Positions 24,225 to 32,131 of a stretch of DNA of 39,151 nucleotides are shown here, in pieces. The first letter of the stretch is position 1. Each line of letters begins with the position of its first letter. The DNA is taken from contig CALYAO010000061.1 of the NCBI GenBank assembly GCA_944393605.1, positions 1 to 39,151 of the forward strand, written 5' to 3'. Position numbers and translations under genes: made by a program. Under the pieces are notes generated by a model. It saw only the letters and a program-made list of their open reading frames with translations. It searched no databases and had not been told where the DNA came from. The DNA is from an uncultured Clostridia bacterium. GTDB taxonomy: Bacteria; Bacillota; Clostridia; UBA1381; UBA9506.

Positions 24225-26057
24225 TTGTCCGGAATCAAAAAACAGACCTATTTGGAGGGTGCCGCGATTTTGGTCGTTGCCAATCTGTTAGTCAAAGTCA
24301 TCGGTGCCCTTTTTAAAATACCGCTGGCATCCATTTTGGGCGAAGAGGGCTTTGCCATTTTTAATACCGCATATGTGATGTATGCGACCATGTTTGTCGT
24401 GGCAACGGCGGGGCTCCCCGTCGCGGTCTCCAAAATGGTCTCCGAAAGCGTCGCACGGCACAATATCGCGGAGACCCGGCGCATCCTCCGCGCAGCACTC
24501 ACTCTGCTGTTCTTAATTGGACTTGCAGGATCTCTTACCTTATTTTTCGGCGCAGAAACCTTCGCTTGGATGGTCAACGCCCCCCAGGAAGTCACCGAGG
24601 CAGAACTGGAACGGATTTCCATGTCCCGCTATGCCATCATGGCCATTTCCCCTGCCATTTTCCTGGTGGCCATTGTCTCCGCCTTTCGGGGATATTTTCA
24701 AGGCTTTTCCAACATGATTCCAACCGCCATGTCGGAGGTCGCCGAAGCACTGGGCAAGCTCCTGATTGGCCTGCTTCTCGCTTATCTCCTGATTCCGTTC
24801 GGCGTGGCATACGCATCGACGGGAGCTGTCATCGGTGTCACCGCAGGCACCCTATTTGCCTGCATCATCCTGATTGTAACCTATCTCAAGAACAAAAACC
24901 GCATGGAACGCGCCATTGTGCAGGACAATACCAGCCGCTCCCGCACTACGAGGCACATCTTCCTCGCGCTGCTGACCATCGCGGTCCCCATCACCATTGG
25001 TGCAGCGGTATCCAGCCTGACCAACATCATTGATATGTTAATGATCCGCAACCGGCTGCGCACCATCATCGTGACCCCCGAGATCGCCAATACCCTCATC
25101 AACTATTATGGGGTTGAAAATATAGCAGACTACATTGAAATCGGTGCCCAAATGCTTTCTCAGCCCGCTGATGTGCTATACGGCTCCTATTCGGGCTTTG
25201 CCGTTTCTCTGTTCAACCTGCCGCCCACCATTGTAACCTCGCTTTCCATGAGCGTGGTGCCGGCTGTCGCGGGTGCCTATGCGCTAAAAAACCGCAAACA
25301 GAGCCGTCTGCTCGCAGAATCCACCATCCGAATTACAACGCTGTTTTCCCTGCCCTGTGCGGTCGGGCTGTCCGTGCTGGCCTCCCCCATCTTAATTGCC
25401 GTATTTAACAACGCCCGATCGCAGTATATGCTGTCCGTGCTGGCATACGCCGTGATCTTCGTCTGCCTCGTATCAGTAACAACCGCGATCCTGCAGGCGA
25501 CCGGGCATGTTATGATCCCCGTCTTCAACATGTTGGTTGGGGGCATCGTTAAAATTGTAACAAACTATATCCTGATCGCAATCCCATCCGTCAACATCGG
25601 CGGCGCTCCCTTTTCAACGCTGCTGTGTTATTTCGCCATCGCGCTTTTAAACCTATTCTTTGTAATAAAGATCCTGCATCCGAAACTCACCATCAAAGGA
25701 TTTCTGGTCAAGCCTGCCATCTGTGCTGCCATCATGGGCTTTTTGGTCTATTGGATATACCAGCTCGCCGCGAAAGCCATGGATTTGCCCGCCCTCAGCC
25801 TCGCGCTGCAATTCCTGCCGGCAGAAGCGCCTGTAACGCCCGTATCGGGCAGCATGCGCCTGATGGTCATCCTAGCGCTCGGATTGGCCATTGCCATAGG
25901 TGCATTAACCTATCTGCTGCTGCTTTTCGTAACCCGAACCATCACACGGACGGATATTGAGATGCTGCCCAAGGGGCAAAAAATCGCTTTTTTGCTCGAG
26001 CGGATGCACTTGCTGCCTCCGCAGCGCTCCAAAAAAATACCCAAATCCACAAATTAG
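24225..26057 (+). CDS. SpoVB/MurJ-like lipid flippase (MVF family)
   Basis: 610 residues from a TTG at 24225, whose GAGGAG site lies eight bases upstream; a GTG at 24216 would add three residues. About fourteen membrane helices are recognisable, beginning GAAILVVANLLVKVIGALFK. The N-terminal half has the conserved PLASILGEEGFAIFNTAYVMY and GFSNMIPTA stretches typical of the polysaccharide/lipid II flippases (SpoVB, YabM, MurJ). It should move lipid-linked precursors across the membrane for wall or spore cortex synthesis. Whether this copy is the cortex-specific SpoVB or a general MurJ-like protein cannot be told. Confidence 0.87.
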   Translation: MSGIKKQTYLEGAAILVVANLLVKVIGALFKIPLASILGEEGFAIFNTAYVMYATMFVVATAGLPVAVSKMVSESVARHNIAETRRILRAALTLLFLIGLAGSLTLFFGAETFAWMVNAPQEVTEAELERISMSRYAIMAISPAIFLVAIVSAFRGYFQGFSNMIPTAMSEVAEALGKLLIGLLLAYLLIPFGVAYASTGAVIGVTAGTLFACIILIVTYLKNKNRMERAIVQDNTSRSRTTRHIFLALLTIAVPITIGAAVSSLTNIIDMLMIRNRLRTIIVTPEIANTLINYYGVENIADYIEIGAQMLSQPADVLYGSYSGFAVSLFNLPPTIVTSLSMSVVPAVAGAYALKNRKQSRLLAESTIRITTLFSLPCAVGLSVLASPILIAVFNNARSQYMLSVLAYAVIFVCLVSVTTAILQATGHVMIPVFNMLVGGIVKIVTNYILIAIPSVNIGGAPFSTLLCYFAIALLNLFFVIKILHPKLTIKGFLVKPAICAAIMGFLVYWIYQLAAKAMDLPALSLALQFLPAEAPVTPVSGSMRLMVILALGLAIAIGALTYLLLLFVTRTITRTDIEMLPKGQKIAFLLERMHLLPPQRSKKIPKSTN

Positions 26058-26060
26058 TGA

Positions 26061-26089
26061 TTGACAACCCCTTATTTTTGTAGTATAAT
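26061..26089 (+). promoter_or_regulatory. tRNA-Thr promoter, full consensus
   Basis: TTGACA (26061-26066), 17-bp spacer, TATAAT (26084-26089): both hexamers are exact. The leader before the tRNA contains a short AAGGAGG/CCTCCTT hairpin (about 26119-26139). Confidence 0.9.
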
Positions 26090-26146
26090 CAATTTTGCTG
26101 TTGAAAACAAAAACCAAGAAGGAGGATCAATGCCTCCTTTCTATGT

Positions 26147-26222
26147 GCTACTGTGGCTCAGCTGGTAGAGCAGCTCACTCGTAATGAGCAGGTCGTCCGT
26201 TCGAATCGGATCAGTAGCTCCA
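26147..26222 (+). tRNA. tRNA-Thr (anticodon CGU)
   Basis: 76 bases with CCA encoded. Acceptor arms GCTACTG (26147-26153) and CAGTAGC (26212-26218) pair fully; anticodon arm GCTCA/TGAGC encloses CTCGTAA with anticodon CGT, reading ACG codons. The T arm has the usual GTTCGAATC. It is transcribed alone from a consensus promoter. Confidence 0.97.
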
Positions 26223-26224
26223 CG

Positions 26225-26261
26225 TCGTCGCGGACTATGTTTCGTCCGCGACGATTTTTTT
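26225..26261 (+). terminator. Terminator of tRNA-Thr
   Basis: Eleven-base stem (26225-26235 with 26244-26254) followed by seven T residues (26255-26261). Confidence 0.92.
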
Positions 26262-26300
26262 GAAAAGTCACCGGCGCACTTGTGCCGCCGCTTCTCCTTC

Positions 26301-26381
26301 CCGCAAAAAGTCACACTGCGCTACGCCTCCTCGGTTGTAAACGCACTTGCAACGTTTCTGCATGCTGCCAACTTTTTGCGG
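26301..26381. repeat. Inverted repeat element
   Basis: CCGCAAAAAGT (26301-26311) is exactly complementary to ACTTTTTGCGG (26371-26381), enclosing 59 bases. No gene is encoded. It may be a small mobile or REP-like element; its copy number cannot be judged from one window. Confidence 0.4.
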
Positions 26382-26426
26382 CTTCGCTTTATGTAACTTA
26401 CGGGTTTTTGTAGCATAAGGCCATGT

Positions 26427-26457
26427 CGGAACAAATTCGGCTTGTTCCGGCTTTTTT
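26427..26457 (+). terminator. Terminator-like hairpin in plus direction
   Basis: Stem CGGAACAA (26427-26434) with TTGTTCCG (26442-26449), then a six-base T-run (26452-26457). No complete plus-strand gene precedes it, so it may be a leftover. Confidence 0.6.
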
Positions 26458-26573
26458 AATGTTCATTCAAGCTATCCTCACCGTCGCCCCATACATGCGA
26501 TATTTGCATATTACGAAAAAGGCAGACGGCATTGTCCAAATCAGCCATACCGTTCCATATCCCAGTCCTTTTC

Positions 26574-26729
26574 TCAAGCCGGACAGTAGGCAAAAGCGGA
26601 AGACGCTCCCTCTCCGTCATTTGTGGCGAAGGGGAGCATCAGCAGCAGCGGCCCGGTAAGGATTCGCAACAGAAATGCAATGAAAATGATTTTTGGCGAG
26701 GTAAGCCGCCTGTATCTATCCAATAACAT
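26574..26729 (-). pseudogene. N-terminal fragment of a KtrB/TrkH potassium transporter
   Basis: 51 residues from an ATG at 26729: a basic stretch followed by RRLTSPKIIFIAFLLRILTG and PLLLMLPFATNDGEGA. This matches the start of Ktr/Trk membrane subunits, in which a first membrane helix is followed by the LLMLP-ATxDG turn before the first pore loop. The frame ends eleven residues later, with no similarity to the pore. It sits between the tRNA and the ABC exporter, so it is a leftover of a deletion. Start taken at an ATG; no strong ribosome binding site. Confidence 0.55.
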
Positions 26730-26736
26730 AGCGCCT

Positions 26737-28521
26737 TTATTCAAACTGGCTGTAGTAGAGTGCGGCATACGCACCTTTTTTTGCCAGCAGTTCTTGATGG
26801 TTGCCTTGTTCAATAATATTCCCGTGTTCCATAAACAAGATCATATCCGCATCTCGAATGGTGGAAAGCCGGTGCGCGATCACAAAGCTGGTTCGGCCGC
26901 TCATCAGCGTTTTCATCGCTTTTCCGATTTCCACCTCTGTGCGGGTATCCACGCTGGAAGTTGCTTCATCCAGAATAATGATGGGCGGATTACAGAGGAA
27001 CACGCGGGCGATGGTGATCAGCTGACGCTGCCCGGCGGACAGGTTAGCCGCCTCGTTGTCCAACATGGTGTCATACCCCTGGGGCATGGTGCGAATAAAG
27101 TAGTCCACCTTTGCTGCCTTGGCTGCTGCAATGATTTCCTCACGGGTAGCATCCGGCTTGCTGTAGGCAATGTTTTCGGCGACTGTACCCGAAAACAGCC
27201 AGGTGTCCTGCAACACCATACCGAAGTTTTTCCGCAGGCCGCTGCGGGTCATCTCAGCGGCATTTACGCCGTCTACGGTGATCTTGCCGCCGCTTACCTC
27301 ATAGAACCGCATCAGCAGATTGACCAGTGTTGTCTTGCCCGCCCCGGTGCTGCCCACAACGGCAATCTTTTGCCCAGGCTTTGCTTCAAAACAGATGTCC
27401 TTCATGAGCAGATGGTCAGGGGTGTAACCAAAGCTCACGTGTTCAAAGGCGATATTGCCGTTAGCATGCGCCAAAACGGCCGGTTTTTGCGGATCGGGTC
27501 TCTCTTCCTCGTCATCCAGCAGTTCAAAGGTACGTTTGGCGGAAGCCAGCGCCGACTGGAGGGAATTAATCATAAAAGACGCTTCTGTCAACGGCTCCGC
27601 CGTCTGATTGACATACTGGAAAAATGCCTGCACAACACCCACTGTCATCGCACCGTCCAGCATGGCCTTGCCTGCAATGATTGCGATCACCACGTTGGCA
27701 AGCCGGGTCAGCAAGCGAATCAATGGGTTGACACAGTTGGTTAAAAAGTCAGCTTTCTGGTTGGCGGCACGGTTCTTTTCCGCGGCCGCTGTCACCTGCT
27801 CCAAACTTTCTTTTTCATGGTTGTATGCCTTGATCACATTCCGCCCGTTATAATACTCCTCTACAATACCGGTCAGCTCTCCAATGGTTTCCTGCCGCTG
27901 GGCCGAATATTGTAAATTCTTTTTTGCTACGATTTGGGTAACCACCATGCTGATCAGCATAAAAATCAGAAAGATGCAAGTCAGCACTGCACTGTAATAA
28001 AGCATCACAATCAAAGAGCCGATGATGGTGCCGATTGCAACGACCAGTTTCAGCAGACCGGTCTGAAGCACCTCTGCGATTTTATCCAGGTCGCTGGTGA
28101 CACGGCTTAAGATCTCACCCGCCTTGTTTCGGTCGAAAAAGCGCAGGGGCAGCCGGTTTAATTTTCGTGCAATTTGGTTTCTCAGTTCCAGGTTCAGGCT
28201 TTCCGCCACATTCGCCATCAGGTAAGACTGCAAATAGTAGAAAATCCAGGTAAAGAAATACTGAATGCTGAGCTGCGTCAATTCCTGCCCCATGTTGGTC
28301 CATGTGACGGCAAACGGAATGCCTTCTTTCCATGCCGCCTGGACGCTCTGCCAGAGATGATCAATCACCAGCGCACTGTACATAGGGTTATATATGCTGA
28401 GTCCAATATATATCACAATGGACACAGCGACAACCGTAAGCCGAACACGCTGTCCCTTTCGCTGGCCAAACAGCCTTGCAATCGTGTTGCGGCCGCTTTG
28501 TTTGTTTATCGTCTGGTTCAT
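26737..28521 (-). CDS. ABC exporter half-transporter (TM plus ATPase)
   Basis: 594 residues from the ATG at 28521 (AGGAGG site). An exporter-type membrane domain with about six helices (residues 30-310) is followed by an ATPase domain. The ATPase has Walker A GSTGAGKT at 390-397, signature LSAGQ at 494-498 (instead of LSGGQ), Walker B IIILDEA with D518/E519, and the switch H550. It belongs to the multidrug/lipid exporter family that works as heterodimers. Its partner would be the gene just upstream, but only the last third of that gene remains, so it may act as a homodimer or not at all. Confidence 0.85.
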   Translation of the reverse strand: MNQTINKQSGRNTIARLFGQRKGQRVRLTVVAVSIVIYIGLSIYNPMYSALVIDHLWQSVQAAWKEGIPFAVTWTNMGQELTQLSIQYFFTWIFYYLQSYLMANVAESLNLELRNQIARKLNRLPLRFFDRNKAGEILSRVTSDLDKIAEVLQTGLLKLVVAIGTIIGSLIVMLYYSAVLTCIFLIFMLISMVVTQIVAKKNLQYSAQRQETIGELTGIVEEYYNGRNVIKAYNHEKESLEQVTAAAEKNRAANQKADFLTNCVNPLIRLLTRLANVVIAIIAGKAMLDGAMTVGVVQAFFQYVNQTAEPLTEASFMINSLQSALASAKRTFELLDDEEERPDPQKPAVLAHANGNIAFEHVSFGYTPDHLLMKDICFEAKPGQKIAVVGSTGAGKTTLVNLLMRFYEVSGGKITVDGVNAAEMTRSGLRKNFGMVLQDTWLFSGTVAENIAYSKPDATREEIIAAAKAAKVDYFIRTMPQGYDTMLDNEAANLSAGQRQLITIARVFLCNPPIIILDEATSSVDTRTEVEIGKAMKTLMSGRTSFVIAHRLSTIRDADMILFMEHGNIIEQGNHQELLAKKGAYAALYYSQFE

Positions 28522-28850
28522 ACTTCCTGCGCCTCCTTGGTCTGCGATTCGTAAATTTCCCGATAGACGGAACAAGTTTTCAGCAGTTCGTCATGCGTGC
28601 CGATGCCAGCCATCTGCCCTTCATGCAGCACAATGATTTGATTGGCATGTTGAATGGTGCTGACACGCTGGGCAATGATCAACACAGCAGCATCCTTGGT
28701 TTCTTTCGCCAAGGCTTTCCGCAAAGCCGCATCGGTTTTGAAGTCCAGGGCCGAAAAACTGTCGTCAAAAATATAGAGTTGTGGCTTTTTTACCAGGGCT
28801 CTGGCAATGGACAGCCGTTGTTTCTGCCCACCAGAGAAGTTGGTGCTGCC
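28518..28850 (-). pseudogene. Remnant of the partner ABC half-transporter (ATPase C-terminus)
   Basis: 110 residues are left, beginning at about 28850 with GSTNFSGGQKQRLSIARALV, which holds the ABC signature. Walker B (LYIFDDSFSALD) and the H-loop region IAQRVSTIQ follow. The whole membrane domain, Walker A and Q-loop are missing. Its stop overlaps the start of the intact partner (ATGA), as in heterodimeric exporters. The 5' side is cut off at a junction with an unrelated small gene. Confidence 0.75.
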
Positions 28851-28968
28851 CTGCCGGCATCTGATAAACCGTTTCCTCCACCGTTATCCCATGCAAGGAA
28901 AAGCATCCCGTCGCAATGGGTCTCGCGGCGCCGGTGTCATAAACTATTCCATTTATATAGGTTTTCAT
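28765..28968 (-). pseudogene. Small gene fused by deletion to the ABC remnant
   Basis: ATG at 28968 with GGAGG upstream. The first about 40 residues (KTYINGIVYDTGAARPIATG, then FSLHGITVEETVYQMPAG) read as a plausible start of a small protein; similar YINGxxYDT openings occur in short uncharacterised gut-bacterial proteins. After about 28850 the frame is only an out-of-frame reading of the ABC gene. The join therefore marks a deletion breakpoint. The product, if made, is 67 residues and not a normal protein. Confidence 0.45.
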
Positions 28969-28984
28969 AGCTGCCTCCAAACAT

Positions 28985-29019
28985 AAAAATAGCCCGGTTA
29001 TTGGTAACAATAACCGAGC
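28985..29019 (-). terminator. Terminator of the marR transcript
   Basis: Stem 28992-29003 with 29008-29019 (core CGGTTATTG/CAATAACCG), loop of four bases, then TATTTTTA on the minus strand. Confidence 0.85.
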
Positions 29020-29092
29020 GCACTCGACATCTTCTCCGGTCGTTGCGGCTGCGGCCGCAAACCATCCGATGAATCATCCCAAAACACACCAT

Positions 29093-29554
29093 TTATGCAC
29101 TTGTATCAGCCTTGGAAGTTGTTAATTCTTGTTGGATAAACTCACTGAATTTTCGGGTCAATTTGGTAAGTGCCGCCTGTTCCTCCTGGCTCATCCGCCT
29201 CCATGCACGTTCCTCCACCCAGTGCATTTGAACAACATGTTTTTCGACAAAAATTCGCCCCTCGTCGGTTAAAAAGGCCTGCTTGGACCGCTGATTTTCC
29301 TCATACGGTTCCAACCAAATCAATCCTTTTCTTCGCAGCTGCTTGAAAGCGGAATTCAATGTCTGCCGGCTGAGAAAAAGCCGGTCACTGATTTGCGTTT
29401 GCGTTGCAACGCCCTCGTAAATAAACAGCAGCGACCAATATTCGGCCTCCGATAAACCGCAGGACTTGGAAAACAGGGAATAGACATTGTCCAGCTCCAT
29501 CGTGGCCTGCCGAAAGTCTGCTAACGTTTTGATGGGCGGATTGTTTGTTTCCAT
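29093..29554 (-). CDS. MarR-family transcriptional regulator
   Basis: 153 residues from the ATG at 29554 (AGGTGG site seven bases upstream; a GTG two codons earlier is an alternative). Winged helix-turn-helix is visible around 50-95: ATQTQISDRLFLSRQTLNSA, then FKQLRRKGLIWLEPYEENQR as recognition helix and wing. Flanking helices would form the dimer. It lies just upstream of the ABC exporter genes, the usual place for a repressor of an exporter operon. It probably controls its own promoter through the dyad at 29587-29612. Confidence 0.87.
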   Translation of the reverse strand: METNNPPIKTLADFRQATMELDNVYSLFSKSCGLSEAEYWSLLFIYEGVATQTQISDRLFLSRQTLNSAFKQLRRKGLIWLEPYEENQRSKQAFLTDEGRIFVEKHVVQMHWVEERAWRRMSQEEQAALTKLTRKFSEFIQQELTTSKADTSA

Positions 29555-29586
29555 CTGCACACCACCTTTTTGTCAAAAATCATATT

Positions 29587-29636
29587 ATACGAAATCGGAC
29601 ATTTTGTAGTATACACGTCTTTTTCTGTTTTGTCAA
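29587..29636 (-). promoter_or_regulatory. marR promoter and likely operator
   Basis: -35 TTGACA (29631-29636), 17-bp spacer, -10 TATACT (29608-29613). An imperfect dyad, ATAC-gAAAT-cggac-ATTTt-GTAgTAT (29587-29612), covers the -10 and the start site, as expected for autorepression by MarR. Confidence 0.7.
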
Positions 29637-29645
29637 GACCTATTT

Positions 29646-29830
29646 TCACCCTTGACTGTCATTCGTATCCGGATGCCAACCGCTCCGCACCTCGTACGTG
29701 TTCTGCCCATCAATGGATTCTTGTCCCACAACCGAAAAGATGCCAGTCTGCTTTTCTGCGTTGCAGGATTCGCCACTGTGATTCAAAAATCCCCCGCCCA
29801 CCCGGACAGCGTTTATATGCACACATCCCC
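29646..29830 (-). pseudogene. Possible C-terminal fragment of a lost gene
   Basis: A minus-strand frame without a start ends with GFLNHSGESCNAEKQTGIFS then VVGQESIDGQNTYEVRSGWH and PDTNDSQG before the stop at 29646. The composition resembles a real protein end, but no family is recognised and the region could also be non-coding. Confidence 0.2.
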
Positions 29831-29845
29831 TCATCCGTTTCCGTG

Positions 29846-29881
29846 TAAAATAATACAAGTACAGGATAAAATAATACAAGT
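29846..29881 (+). repeat. Two tandem 15-bp operator-like repeats upstream of hyuA
   Basis: TAAAATAATACAAGT occurs at 29846-29860 and again at 29867-29881, exactly 21 bp apart (two helical turns). It lies directly upstream of the promoter of the next gene (extended -10 TG-A-TATACT at 29898-29906, no clear -35). The layout suggests a regulator, probably an activator, binding two sites on one DNA face. Confidence 0.65.
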
Positions 29882-29939
29882 CCCGCCCCATCCGTTGTGA
29901 TATACTAAATGGTATTCCATTCCATAGGAGTGATGATTC

Positions 29940-31937
29940 ATGCGCCTCGGCATCGGCATTGATACCGGCGGCACCTTCACAGATGCCGTCCTCTATAACT
30001 TTGAAACCCAAGAGATTCTGGGAACCGCAAAGTCGCTCACAACCAAACAGGACCTTTCCATCGGCATCCTGGGCGCCATCGACCGCCTGCCTGCGCAGCT
30101 TGTGCAGCAGGCCGAGCTCATCTCCCTTTCCACAACGCTCGCAACCAACGCCTGCGTGGAGGACAAAGGCGGGCGTGCCAAACTGATCTTTTTCGGCGGC
30201 GACGCCCGCATCATCGACCAACTTGGCGGGGCATATGGCCTGCCGCCTGCCAAAGACATCTATTTGCAGGAATGCCGCTCCACCTTCTCAGGGGAGATCA
30301 TCCAAGAGCCCGACTGGGCGCTGTTTGAGCAACAGATTCAAACGGGATTTGATGGTTACGACGGCGTTGGCATCATGGAAATGAACGCCATGCGCAACGG
30401 CGCGGTCATTGAGAAAAAGGCCAAAGCCATCTTCGAGGAGACAAACGACATCCCCGTCGTATGCGCGCACGAGCTGTTTGCGGAGCTCAACTGTCTCCAG
30501 CGCGGCGCCAGTACCCTCTTAAATGCCGGCCTCTTCCCCGTCATCCGAACCTTTTTGGATGCGGTAAAGAAGGCGCTCGCTCTCCGCGGCATCCACGCGA
30601 CGCTGGTCATTGTCCGCAGCGACGGCAGCTTGATGTCCGAATCCTTTGCGTCCCTGCGTCCGGTGGAAACACTCCTATGCGGCCCCGCCGCCAGCGCCAT
30701 CGGCGGCACACGGCTGACCGACAGCCCCAACAGCATCATTGTGGACATGGGCGGCACCACGACAGACATCGCGTTTGTCAAAGACGGGCTTCCCGTCACC
30801 GTGGTGGACGGCATCTCCATTGGCAAATGGAAGACCTTTGTGGATGGCTTATACGTCAAAACGTTCGGCTTAGGCGGTGACAGCGCCATCCACTATGACG
30901 AGCAGTCCATCTACCTGGAAAATTATCGTGTCACTCCGCTCTGTATCGCAGCGCAAGCCTATCCTTCCGTGGTGGAAAACTTGAAAAATCTGGAACTGCG
31001 CAAGCATACTCGATTCCTTTACGAACATGTGATGCTCACCCGGGACATTGATGCGGATGCGCGGTACACGGACGAAGAGAAAGCCTTTTGCCGTGCCATT
31101 GCCCAACAGCCGCTCCTGATAACCGATGCAGCGGAGGCCGTTGGCAAGGATATCTACACGCTGCACATCGAGCGTCTCATCAAAGACGGCGTCGTGCAGG
31201 TCTGCGGCCTTACCCCCACGGACATCATGCACCTCAAGGGCGATTTTGATCAGTATTGCACCGAGGCATCCCAGCTCGGCGCAGCCTTTGCCGCATACAA
31301 TCTAGACATATCCGTCTCAGAGCTATGCGACCGGGTCTACGACGAGGTCAAACGCAAGCTATACCTCAACATCGTAGCCGCCATGCTGGAAAATCAGTAT
31401 GAAACCTATGGGAAGCATGGCATCAACCCTGATGTGGAACGCTTCATCAATGACACCTACCAGGCGGCAAAAACCGGCAAGCCCAACCAGCTGCTGTCCA
31501 TCCAATTTACCACCCCCTTCTCCCTGGTCGGTATCGGTGCGCCCATCCACATCTTTTTAAAGGAGGTCGCCGCCCTGTTGGGGACACATGCCGTCATCCC
31601 CGAGCACTATGCGGTTGCCAACGCGCTGGGTGCTGTGGTTGGAACCATCAGCGCGACGCACACAGTTGAAATCAAGCCCAACACCTGCTCAGAGGGCATC
31701 ACGGGATACACGGTGTATGGCAGCAGTGTCCAGGTGTTCCCCGAGCTGGAAGATGCAGTCCGCTGTGCGGTGCAGGAAGCGGAGACGGGCGCCAAGGCGG
31801 AGGCGCGCAGACGCGGTGCACAGGGCAAGCTGACCGTAACCTCCTCGGTGGAGCAAAACGACGCGGATGCCAAAGACTGCACCATCTACCTGGGCACTAC
31901 GGTGGCTGCCTGTGCGGTTGGCTCTATCGGCTTCTGA
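29940..31937 (+). CDS. Hydantoinase/oxoprolinase family protein (HyuA-type)
   Basis: 665 residues with GGAGTGATG upstream. ATP-dependent hydrolase or kinase-like protein of the HyuA/OplA group, built on the ASKHA fold. It opens GIDTGGTFTDAV (6-17, phosphate-1 loop), has VDMGGTTTDIAF near 270 (second nucleotide loop) and GLGGDS near 315. Relatives open 5-oxoproline, hydantoins or N-methylhydantoin using ATP. The usual partner HyuB is absent, and no hydantoinase genes lie nearby, so the substrate is open. Expression seems controlled through the tandem repeats upstream. It converges on the PHP gene and shares a terminator with it. Confidence 0.8.
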   Translation: MRLGIGIDTGGTFTDAVLYNFETQEILGTAKSLTTKQDLSIGILGAIDRLPAQLVQQAELISLSTTLATNACVEDKGGRAKLIFFGGDARIIDQLGGAYGLPPAKDIYLQECRSTFSGEIIQEPDWALFEQQIQTGFDGYDGVGIMEMNAMRNGAVIEKKAKAIFEETNDIPVVCAHELFAELNCLQRGASTLLNAGLFPVIRTFLDAVKKALALRGIHATLVIVRSDGSLMSESFASLRPVETLLCGPAASAIGGTRLTDSPNSIIVDMGGTTTDIAFVKDGLPVTVVDGISIGKWKTFVDGLYVKTFGLGGDSAIHYDEQSIYLENYRVTPLCIAAQAYPSVVENLKNLELRKHTRFLYEHVMLTRDIDADARYTDEEKAFCRAIAQQPLLITDAAEAVGKDIYTLHIERLIKDGVVQVCGLTPTDIMHLKGDFDQYCTEASQLGAAFAAYNLDISVSELCDRVYDEVKRKLYLNIVAAMLENQYETYGKHGINPDVERFINDTYQAAKTGKPNQLLSIQFTTPFSLVGIGAPIHIFLKEVAALLGTHAVIPEHYAVANALGAVVGTISATHTVEIKPNTCSEGITGYTVYGSSVQVFPELEDAVRCAVQEAETGAKAEARRRGAQGKLTVTSSVEQNDADAKDCTIYLGTTVAACAVGSIGF

Positions 31938-32090
31938 CAGCCTACTACCAAACGCATCCCATCCCCTGCATGCCTCTCACCTGCCAGAAAAGCACGTGCA
32001 TACTGCCGAGTACTCTTTTATTTTGGGCAGCACAGACGCTTTGCTCACATTCCCAGCAACTTCACCGACATAAATCCGTAAAACGCTACC
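31938..32090. other. Short gap after hyuA, no gene seen
   Basis: Between the HyuA stop and the shared terminator I see nothing beyond uncorrelated open frames. Confidence 0.3.
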
Positions 32091-32123
32091 AAAAAAGCGG
32101 CCATGCAAAACTACATGGCCGCT
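32091..32123. terminator. Bidirectional terminator between hyuA and PHP genes
   Basis: Stem AGCGGCCATG (32096-32105) with CATGGCCGCT (32114-32123). On the minus strand it ends in six T residues (for the PHP gene). On the plus strand a T-rich tail (TCTTCTTATTTATT) follows, for hyuA. Confidence 0.85.
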
Positions 32124-32131
32124 CTTCTTAT

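Noticed and set aside
29646-30221. A 191-residue minus-strand gene
   Set aside because: Most of it is the reverse of the HyuA gene; only the last 60 residues outside that gene might be a relic.
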